Origin: Asterias rubens
Lineage: Eukaryota > Echinodermata > Asteroidea > Forcipulatida > Asteriidae
Direction of reading: 5' to 3'
Assembly: GCF_902459465.1 (NCBI RefSeq)
Contig: NC_047065.1
Coordinates: forward strand, 15,663,634-15,727,633
Length of the DNA stretch: 64,000 bases
The notes under the pieces are model-generated. The model saw nothing but the letters and a program-made list of their open reading frames with translations. It had not been told where the DNA came from and searched no databases. How positions within the stretch are numbered: the stretch's first letter is position 1; each line of letters starts with the position of its first letter. The position numbers and the translations under genes were made by a program. Shown here piece by piece: positions 23,200 through 32,400 of this stretch.

Positions 23200-23579
23200 T
23201 TAAAGGGAAGGCACACATTTGGTAGTTACTCAAAACAAATATATTAACTTAAAAACTGACTTGGTAACGTGCATTGGAGAGCTGTTGATAGTATAAAACA
23301 TTGTTGGAAACAACTCCCTCTGAAGTAACGTTAGTTTTTGAGAAAGAGGTAATTTATCACTAAAATAATAAGAGACTTCTAGCTAGAAGTATTTTATTCC
23401 TATCTGAAAGCACACACATTCGTCCAACAAGGGTGTTTTTTCTTTCATCATTTTCTCGCAACTTCGATGACTGATTGAGCCCAAATTTACACAGGCTTGA
23501 TATTTTATGCTTATGATGGGATACACCAAGTGCGAAGACCTGGTCTTTGACAATTCCCAAACGTGTACCTTCCCTTTAA
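23200..23579 (-). mobile_element. Foldback MITE, GGGAAGGCACAC subfamily
   Basis: Its ends differ from the main family: TTAAAGGGAAGGCACACAT at the left and GTGTACCTTCCCTTTAA at the right, again with TTAA edges. The interior keeps the family landmarks (GAGAGCTGTTGATAGTATAA, AAAGCACACA, ACACCAAGTG). It defines a second subfamily, to which 838-1203 also appears to belong. Confidence 0.82.
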
Positions 23580-24340
23580 ACCGTGGTTTTAAAAAGTGCA
23601 AGCAGTGCAAGCAAAACCACATAGCATCCTTCCAATGACGGAGATCGCTCATCACTCAGAAACACACAACAGTAAAAACGCATCAAAAGTTATCAGGGGT
23701 GGATTTCTCAAAGAGTTAAGACTGGCAGGGTCCCACAGGCCACGATAACGAGAACAAAAACGAGATACTTAAAAATTCACGCGTTCTCTTTGCGTCGTGA
23801 TCGTTATCGTTTTCGTTATCACTGAAGTGTGACTTGGCCTTTATCCCGAGTTAGGGCTAGCCTTAAGTTTTTAACATCTCCTTGGACTAGTCCTAGGACT
23901 TTGTCCTAACTATTTGTGAAATCGACCCACGAACACCCACCTTCCAGTAAACAATGATACCTATGGAAACCCCGAGCATGTTGTTGTCAAAGTAGCCTGA
24001 ACTCAACAAAGTGGAAACAATGCCCGACACAGTAGGCCTATGGCGAAGGGTCTACAAAACTGGGTTCACTTGTGTAGTGCAAACATGCAAATCTTGGTTT
24101 TAAAAGTTCCGTCCAAGTTTGGCAAAGATATTCACAATTAAACAAATAAAAATCCAGTTCCCAATACAAGTTTGTTGGATGGTAATTAAATAAATTTGTT
24201 TGATGCGGGCCATGGCAGCAATTTGGAAGTTCAATTCATGTTACCGTTGGGTTTACACACCTACGTGTTCCACCACCCCTTTGTAATATGTTCCGCCACT
24301 CCTACATGTATGTTCTGATGCCCCTATGTACCAACACCCC

Positions 24341-24720
24341 CTCTGTGGTGCGTCTTGGCCTAGCGGATAAGACTAGAGAATTGGGCTCAAGCTCTGGTGA
24401 TTCTCTTATGTCCTTCTGAAAACACTACATGTAAAACCTCTATTGCTGCAACCTTTTGATGGGACGTTGGTTCCGTGTGTTGTGTAATGTACGTAAAATA
24501 ACACAGTGCACTTGTTGAAAACAGAAGGGGTTCCCCCGTTGTTCATGATTTGGTTGGCTGCATATCGCACTATGGCACTTTGTTAAAATCATTACAACAT
24601 AGTGCTAAAAAGGAATACAACGTTGCTCCACAAAACCTTTAAAAAAACGTTGAAGCGTCTTGAGCGTCACTGGGTGAGGGATATGAGCGCTTCAATGAAG
24701 CCATAAATAAATTCAGGTTC
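24341..24720 (+). repeat. SINE with tRNA-Leu-like head
   Basis: The head carries TTGGCCTAGCGGATAAG, a nearly perfect pol III A box, and a serine/leucine-type long-arm region; the B box is eroded. The body (TGTGTAATGTACG, CAGTGCACTTGTTG, GGCTGCATATCGCAC) recurs inverted at 19619-19735. The tail AGCGTCTTGAGCGTCACTGG ends in CCATAAATAAAT, the small A-rich end expected for a SINE. Confidence 0.65.
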
Positions 24721-24789
24721 AGCCTCCGTGAAATCCTAATGTAAAGAGCTGATCGAACTGGGGGGCACAAAGATCAGTAACCATCACAT

Positions 24790-26864
24790 CTATGTCCGTT
24801 GGCTTGTGTATTGTCTCGCTCTCCTGTTAGTGTTAGACACAGAAGGATCCGCCTTCTGGAGGCCCTTTGTATCTTCTTTGCCCTTGGATGCGTCGTCATC
24901 ATTGATGGACAATAGCTCCCTCATGAGTTTGAATCGAGACAGGAATGCCACCCACACAATGTACCAACCTGCAGGGAATGAAAGCAGAACATGATGATAA
25001 TATTAATAATAATAAACAACGCGTATAAAGCGCCTTACATCCATGAATGGACCCCAAGGCGCTGTACACATTAAAAATAGCTGCAAACAAGAGCAAAAAT
25101 AACTAAAGAGCATAAACAATTTCTAAAAATATAAACCACAAAAATGGACCGGCCAATAATTAAAACCACAAACCGCAAAATTTAAAAAGTTACGGAAAAG
25201 CACTACTATAAAAAGATTAGTTAAATTTACAATACTTTAAATAGGTGTCCATAGGAAATACACTTACAATTATATTATATCAGGGGTCGATCCCGCAAAG
25301 AGTCAGGACCAGTCCTTTTAAGACTAGTCCCAAGAGATATTAAAACGTATGGCCAGTCTTAAAAATTAAGATTGATGAATTGGTTAGTTAAGGTTTGCGG
25401 TAGCATCATGTAAAAATCTCTTTTGAGTTGTGTTGAGTCTCAAAAGGGTCAGTTGACAACTCAACATTTCAAACAGTATGCGCTGATCAAATGATTTTGG
25501 TAGAATAACATATCAACCAAATGAAAGACTTGTTGACAGCACAATCCCCTAATAAAATATAATTTGACTGGATTTTACTGAACGCTCTATAGTAGGGAGG
25601 CCAGTGAAACGACTGTTTTCAGATTTATATCTGTAAGCGTGTAAAAAACAAAATTTATAATCAGCGTTTGTTGACCTTTTCATTCATCAAAAGTAGGAAT
25701 TTAAACAATATTTCAGTAGATGAAAGATTTATCTTTTCATTTGTGTTATTTTTTGTCCCAATGGGTATGATTTATGAGATGGATTATTTCAAGAAAATCC
25801 CGCTTAATCAGCACTGACTTACGATGCGTCAACTCTTGGGCGCGGCCATCTTGATTTCTGGTCCTAATGCCAACTCGCGTTTTAGGCTAGATCTCGCGAG
25901 ATTTAGGGGGGTTTGCATAGATGATGTCATCATTTTGTAGAAGAAAGCAAGCTCTTTCGTTTGATGTGTGACATGCCAACTTTCGCGAATGTGGTGACTC
26001 CTTAACAAGACTGTTTGCAAGAGGCCAAAAAAGGTACAGTTTTCTACCATTTTTTTACTTAAAAAACTCCAAAATACACACATCAGGAGTCGATGAAACT
26101 TATATGAAACCATGTTTTTCTGAACACTTATACATTCACCAATAAAAAATACATTTTTTTATTTTTTTTAACGAAGGCGCAAAATGGTCGCATGGGCGAT
26201 TTTAATGGGGAGGTCTAAAGGCCGGTTTATAGTCGGTCGCGCGATGGTCGCGCGACGGAAATCTTGCGCACAATCCTAAGACTGAGGCCTAAAAACCGTG
26301 TCTTTTTATGATCGCACGTCCAGATTTCCGACGCCCGACCATCGCGCGACCGACTATAACTCGGCCTTAATGGCAAACGCAAAAAACATCGTTGCAGTTG
26401 TGAGTGGAATTTTATTCAGGCTTTGTTGACAACAGTCAACACAGTGCATGTGTTGTAAGGCCTATACTTTTTGTTTACATTGTTTATACCACAATTTCTT
26501 TACCATTTAACGACATTGTTGATGATAAACAATTTTTACATGTCTTTTATGACTGATGTTATATTGATAGAAACAAAACATGCGCCTACATGTACGATCA
26601 CCAACACAGGGTAATTTAATCAGCCACAGCTTTGTTCAATAACAAAGAGTAATAATGTTGTTATTATCTTCTAATTTTTTATCTATACTTTTTAAAATAT
26701 TTTACTTCACTTTTCAATAAAAAAAAAATTCATTTTTTTATTATAAAATGCGATTAAGAAACAAAATGATTGATATACTCACCAAGGACTATAAAGATGA
26801 GGACTACAAAGAGTGAAGTCAAGAAAGATACCAGCATCAAAATCACATCGTAAATAGTTGCCAT
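24790..26864 (-). CDS. SMIM13: SMIM13 orthologue, small integral membrane protein, 2 coding exons
   Basis: Two minus-strand exons join to an 86-residue protein: 26864-26783 (start codon to phase-1 donor GTGAGT) and 24968-24790 (acceptor CTGCAG to stop). Residues 6-35 form one hydrophobic segment, DVILMLVSFLTSLFVVLIFI, running into GWYIVWVAFLSRFKLMRELL. The GWYxVWxxFLSxFKxxREL core is the signature I recall for vertebrate SMIM13 (about 91 residues), and the intron falls just before the conserved Gly-Trp-Tyr. The tail is short, charged and probably cytosolic, with DDD and RRAR. The function is unknown; a one-pass endomembrane protein is the fair description. A leader exon is indicated by an acceptor just upstream of exon 1 (exon from 26894) and a CCC|GTAAGT donor at 27133. 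No other gene overlaps it. Confidence 0.85.
25008..25075. repeat. Short GCGCC...GGCGC repeat tail
   Basis: AAAGCGCCTTACATCC and CCCCAAGGCGCTGTACAC flank the axis GAATGGA, giving a small imperfect hairpin. A similar arrangement (ACATAGCGCTTAGTAC with AAGCGCTATACAATTAC) occurs at 51036-51085. Both resemble the 3' tails of SINEs that end in a structured GCGC stem. No head could be assigned, so this is a fragment. It lies in the SMIM13 intron just upstream of exon 2. Confidence 0.4.
25385..25505 (-). repeat. Dispersed repeat with TTTGCGGTAGCATCATG
   Basis: A second copy of the repeat at 3250-3400. It shares TTTGCGGTAGCATCATGT, AATCTCTTTTGAG, GTCTCAAAAGGGTC, CAACATTTCAAACAG and GCTGATCAAA. It lies in the SMIM13 intron. 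Confidence 0.5.
25823..25901 (-). promoter_or_regulatory. TCTCGCGAGA plus YY1-type promoter cluster with donor
   Basis: On the minus strand a perfect TCTCGCGAGA (25901-25892) is followed about 40 bases later by CAAGATGGCC (25853-25844), and then by a strong donor, ATC|GTAAGT, at 25822. These two elements and their order typify TATA-less housekeeping promoters in animals (BANP/Kaiso-type and YY1-type sites). The only ATG, inside the YY1 site, gives a six-codon ORF, so the exon would be untranslated. It lies within the SMIM13 intron and could drive an alternative SMIM13 transcript or a noncoding RNA; which one is inference. Confidence 0.45.
26219..26369. mobile_element. Small inverted-repeat element with GTCGCGCGA ends
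   Basis: The left arm AGGCCGGTTTATAGTCGGTC and following GCGCGATGGTCG pair with a right arm CGACCATCGCGCGACC and GACTATAACTCGGCCTTA. The inner arms CGGAAATCTTGCG and CAGATTTCCG also pair. The whole 150 bp can fold on itself and has no coding capacity. The GC content is far above the surrounding sequence. Confidence 0.7.
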
Positions 26865-26894
26865 TGCTGTCAAATAATGTTCTTTGTGCAGATC

Positions 26895-29147
26895 CTGCAG
26901 GCGAGCATGAATTTAGAAACAGCATACGACGTGCGTGATGCATGCACTACGCAGTGAATGATGAATTAGTTTTACGTTGTCGTTGTTTGTTGCACATTAA
27001 TTGTACTACTTGTCGTCTGCATACAACCGCATACAGTCATTTCATAATTGTCCCTTTACCCTCATCGAACACTTCTATGATAAACAATCTGACTGAATCA
27101 TGGCGAATGTCAAACAAAGTCTCAAAACTTACGGGAGAGCGAAAAGTCCGTGTACGTAGCGATCACAACAAAAAACAATGTTTTGTTTTTCGGTTTATCG
27201 TCACTTGAGGGCGGTATCACATAATTGAAGAAAAAGCACGTGGGTTTGTTTTGTTGGATCGTCTGTTTTTTGGAATCAAGATTAGATTGTCACATTCTTG
27301 ACACTACTGTGGAAATGATACTAATATTCACAGGTAAGCAAATCCAAGTAAGGTCTTGCCGAGTCCTGGCCAGTTTTCGGAGTAGCTATAGGCCTACCGT
27401 CACATCGGGGGTATTGTAGGTTTTCTCGGTCAAATTCGGCAAAGTGAGCAGTCAATTTCACTTCATGCGTTCGAAGCTGTTTTGCCTCTCCAGTTGTTAC
27501 AGCCGCGGTTTCAAATTCAGAGTTCGGCCATTCAGTTTCGTTTTGAGTCAAATCAAATTCATTTAGAACTCTGTTCAATTTAGCGTATCGTCATCCTTTT
27601 TCGTGACACACACGCCTCAAGAAGCGTCTGCGAATTTGGATGCTGCTTTGATGACTTTGAATGATTATTATTTTTGTTAAATCGAATGTGACGCAACATT
27701 GCATTGGACTATTCAAATCATAAAACGAAATCGAATATTGCATTCGATTCGCGCGAAATAGAATAGTTTGATGATTAAATTGGCAGCTCATTTGCCGAAA
27801 TTGACCAAGAAACCTATATTATGAATTTACAAAAAGTCTAAAATTGCTAAAAAATATGTGAGTTTTGGAATGTTTATGTCTTTTATTTGTTTCATTTAGT
27901 ATAGGCTTTCGCGCGTTTTGAAATTTTGTTTGAATTCACTCTTCTTATTTTGCAAAGTCGTATCGTAGCCTACTAAATCTTTGTCTAAGTCATCAAATTC
28001 AGGTAGAATTTAGAATTCCCATTAGGCTATTTTGTTTTCAAATTGAAAATACACAAAACACACGCTTTAATTGGTGCTTAATATAGTTTTTCTCGGTCAA
28101 TTTCGGAAAATGAGCAGCCAATTTAACCACTCAGCCTATTCTATTTCGCACGAAATCGAATGCTACTGAAAAGGGTAATTTGATTTCTTTTATAAGACTT
28201 GTAAAAAAAAACTACTTTTACGTCATTCGATTTTACAAAAATAATCATTTATTTTAATTTAACAATTCATGGAAGCTGCATTCAAATTTGCGGGAGTTTT
28301 TTGAAGCGTGTGTTTGGTCATTCAATTTCATTCTGGGGCAGTCAATTCAGGAATGTGTGCAATGTTTAAAACGCTTGGTTAACTTGTTGTTTCCTTACGA
28401 ATGTTAATTTCGTTAAGGTTAATGTTTTGGCACTCTTGAACATAATCATAGGTTTTCTCAGTCAATTTCGGAAAATGAGCAGCCAATTTAATTTTCATGC
28501 ATTCGAATTAAAGGTTTTGTTGCCTCTCCGGTTTTTACTGCGTTTCAAATTTAGAATTCGGTCATTCAATTTCGTTTTGAGGCATTCAAGTTCCCAGCAC
28601 ACTCAGATTTTGCTGATTTAATCATTTTCAATTTCGTAAAGAGGCAACCAATTTCGATAAACGAGGATTCAAATAAGTATACTACCAAAGACCTTGTATC
28701 TCTTTTATTTATTATTCACCTATTGGTAATTATTACCCAGTCTCATCACTCACACATAACATGTCCGTGTCCCCGATTGTTTTGTATGCGCTTGTACTGT
28801 TTTCTTATGTTTCTTTTATCTTTGACTTCATAAGGCCAGGGAAGGGGAACAAAAAGTATATTTTTTGCTTCTCGCATGATAATCTCACCATACATTATTA
28901 TCTAACTAGAGCAAGTAAGTGTTTCAATGAACAATATTATCATTGTTGCATTGATTGATGACATGAAATAAATGTATCTAAAAAACACAAAAAAATAAAC
29001 ACGTGTACACCATAGAGGAAGATAGTTCTATGGCTAGGCCAACTTGCTGAATAGGCTTTGATTGGAACGCGTATGACACAACGGTCCTGGGGGCGCTCCA
29101 CCGCGCTCCCCCGGGAGGGGAGCCACAACAACAGACAAGGACCTCTG
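26895..29147. other. SMIM13 upstream region and ATTTCG-rich repeat
   Basis: Nearest the gene lies the probable SMIM13 leader exon, whose donor is at 27133. From about 27380 to 28700 there is a repeat built on TTTTCTCGGTCAA, TTTCGGAAAATGAGCAGCCAA and GGTCATTCAATTTCGTTTTG words, present at least three times (27420, 28090 and 28453) in the same orientation. Parts recur at 56570 and 59775-59990. I see no gene in the rest. Confidence 0.5.
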
Positions 29148-29243
29148 TGACGTCACACAATCGGTACAAACACACTGTACCCCCTATCTATCTAACGTTG
29201 CATAACGTCACGCGGGCAAAGGCGTCCCCGTTGCCTGGCCAAC
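29148..29243 (+). promoter_or_regulatory. Promoter with CRE and RFX X-box-like site
   Basis: A perfect CRE, TGACGTCA, is at 29148-29155. At 29230-29243 GTTGCCTGGCCAAC matches the RFX X-box consensus (GTTGCC, 2-base spacer, GGCAAC) with one mismatch in the second half-site. They lie about 275 and 190 bases upstream of the start codon at 29427. X-boxes close to start sites mark ciliary genes in animals, and CREs are common in genes of male germ cells. This supports a ciliary or sperm role for the downstream gene, as inference. Confidence 0.5.
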
Positions 29244-29426
29244 GCTAAATAGGATGGGTACTCCACTGTCATGTATATTAGCTTATCTACCGGTGTGTAT
29301 TGCAGTGATCCTACCATAGAGAAAGACCAGAGAACATACACCGTATAACAACCATTGGCAGTCATTGAAGGAAATAAACAACGTTCCAGTTTGTCTTGAA
29401 TTATACCCCTTAAAATTGCTTTAAAA

Positions 29427-32400
29427 ATGTCCGGAGCTATGCCAGTTGCCGCGCCTATGTATGTAGCCAACTACCCGACGCTGAGGCGGGTCCAGCTTGC
29501 CGCCGTGAAGGAAGGACTTTACCACCCGAAGCTACCCACGTTTCGACGGATGGACATGGACACGGCTGCCCATAGGTTACCGGACGAACACTGCCGAACA
29601 ACAAGTGGTTGCGGACCAGGTAAGTTTACATCGCGGTAAAACAAACATCACTGCCATAATTATTCTGCGATTTTACTTCAATGTTGACTCTTGGGAGTAC
29701 GGTAGTTTGGTAGATAACAACTTTATAAGGTGTTATTGATGAATTTAACTCAATTCACTTAATTCCATTTAATAAGTCTATAACACAAAACAAACAATGG
29801 AACATAACATAACAAGGTACAGCTAAAGGTTAAAAGAGAGTAAATAGATTAACATAAAACAAAACACACTTGAAATTGCATGTCAAGTGAGGCTGGTCAT
29901 GGTTGTTATGTTAAAGAATTAATATAATTTGTTAGTACTGCCCTTAAATTCTTAACGGGTAACTGGCCTGCTATTAAAATGTTTATATTAGTTAATGAAA
30001 GCAGCTTTTGCCTGTACTTGGAAATCTCTCAAAAAACTGCAGTATCAAGTCACCACCGTCACAACAGTTAGAGGCCTACAATAGTAAACATCTTTTGATA
30101 ACACTCTTCTTAAACAAATCGTTAAATTCAACACTTTAAAAAGTGTGCAGAGTGGCTTTTTTTTCTTATAAAGTTGAAGTCACGATTATGAAGGATTTAA
30201 ACACGATTCTGTGTTCTGTTATTAGATTGAACTTTGGCAATGTTAATTTAATGTGTTAAGTGTAGGTCTTCTGTATTTATCACTTGCCTTCGTGTAATTT
30301 GATGGTGTCCTGTCATAGGCTGGTGTGCACTTGTGTTGTGTGCATACAAAATAGAATTAATGATGTCCAAACAATGGTCACCAAGGAAGAACACACAAAT
30401 ATCTTGAATTTGATGCTTTGTATCTGTTTAGTGTCAACTAGTTTTCTTCCAACTCCTATATTATTATCGAATAATGGAACTAAGATTCCCATAAAAAAAA
30501 ATCGATTTATCATAATCTTCAACTTTCCTCCTCAGATGATTTTCGTGGTGCCACTGTAACGTACTTCAACCCACCTACATCCCGCTATGCTGGATCAGTA
30601 AGTACATGTATACCACTAAGTCATGTTTCTATAACGATATCTATGCTTGTAAGAAGGTACGAAGTGTCCAAGGTACGAAGTGTCCAGGGTACGAAGTGGC
30701 AAAGGTACGAAGTGTCCTGACACCCGACACCGGATTTGCCGAACCAAGCACAATGGTATGCTGGGCAAGTCCGTTAAAGGGAAAGTAATTATTTGTTTAA
30801 GGAACCGTTCAATTGTTTTAATCCCATAATACAATTATCCAATAGAATTTACCTCTCAACATTTACCTCTCATATCGCTGGAAATCCGAGGCGATTAGGC
30901 CTATGTCCACACAAGAAGAAGAATTTGTAAGCAATTATGTACTTACAAACAAATAAGTTTGTATTGCAATTCATTTTAAGATTGCCAAAACGTAAATCTT
31001 CCCTAGTTTGGCAACTACAGAATTTACAAAACCACGAGAAAACTAAAAAAAAAAAAAACTTGCATTAATAGACGAGAAATACCTGTTGACTATGATTGAT
31101 TCTGATTGACTGAGACCTGCGAGTTTAAAATAGAACGGCGTGAGCCAAACAAGAAAAAGAAAGAAAAATACAAAACTTAAAGCGTGGTATAGCGTACCAA
31201 ATATAGACCTGATAATAATGACAGTTCAAAAACTGTCATATCAGGTCTACCTTTTACGGTTTCACACAAAATTACTAATGAGAGCATTATTGTGTGAACT
31301 GATAAGTGATATGCATCACCACAGTTGATCAATCATTGTTCACTTATTATTCAATGCGGGTACAGCAGGTCTCTGACTGCACTCAATCAAAGTTAACCAT
31401 GGCCTTATCGCAGGTGCAAAATAACGGCTCACGTAATAAATCATCCTCAAAATGAATGAAGTTGACTTTTTTTTATTGCGGCGTGCAACTTTTTGACAAT
31501 ATCCATTGTTATAAATGTAGTAATGTCAAAGTTCAAGTGAATAAATCATTATGTTAATCATAAGAAGTAGGCAGATTAGTATTGCTTGTTTTTGAGTTTG
31601 TGCCTATAAAATACATGAACAACCACGTGGTTTGTTTGTAGTGACGGTGATTTTTGATAATGGCCAAATATTTTAATCCGAGAAGCGAGTGACTTACATA
31701 CACATTGCTCAGATAATTATGTTCTCGGGCGTTTATTACTCCATGATTACTCATCCCCTCTGGATTTTCTGAGCTAAAAACGAGACCACCTTTTTGAAAT
31801 AAACTTTAACAGGTATAGTTTTATTGTAACTATCCAACTTGATAGGACTAAAACAATCAAACGACACCAAAGGCCCAAGATAAGCTTTCCCTTTATTAGC
31901 ATTTTTGAAGAAAATACCAGAACAGTATAAAAATGTTAACATATTTACTAATGAGGAGTTGATGTGGTTGTTTTTTTTGACGAATCGATATCTCGATAAA
32001 AATGTACACGCACTAGAACCAGCATTGTCAATCATTCTCGAGCACACACCATTCAATATTTTGAAAAGACAAGAAGTCAATGTTGACGAGCATCCTCTAT
32101 GTTTTTCACCATGTTTGCAAAGCACTTCAAATTCACCTTTCCTTGTTTGGTTGGATCAAGCATGAGTAAACCCGACTCCATTATGGTGTTTGCGCTGTTA
32201 CAAGATGTTGCAACAGAGCTGTATGAATAAAATGTAATCGATAACTTACGCGTGTTTACCGATCGACTTTTGGTCTGTTCACTCAAACTTTGCAAAGACC
32301 GAAGCACTGGGCGCCATGGTGTATGGTGTATGTTGTTTTGTAGGACAAAAAACACAATGTCCAAATAATTTTGTCTCACAGTGATTATGAGACGAAACTT

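Larger units (their letters stand above)
17389..24789. other. CAS 3' flank and repeat-rich intergenic region
   Basis: The CAS 3' UTR begins here. The nearest poly(A)-signal-like word is ATTAAA at 17436, but the true cleavage site cannot be fixed; AATAAA words also occur near 20513 and 20598. The region then holds a SINE head (18962-19085), the copied CAS exon fragment (19440-19571), an inverted SINE body (19619-19735), a GGGCCC-type element (19904-20148), a diverged direct duplication (20357-20610 and 21069-21370), a cluster of foldback MITEs (21425-23579) and a tRNA-headed SINE (24341-24720). No other gene was recognised. Confidence 0.6.

Noticed and set aside
30654..30717. CRISPR-like array
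   Set aside because: The four units abut with no unique spacers, and the window is animal nuclear DNA.
31751..32165. Overlapping 124-codon minus and 86-codon plus ORFs in intron 2 of the 29-kb gene
   Set aside because: Neither shows a known domain. The plus frame looks faintly protein-like but has no reverse transcriptase or other motif that I could name.
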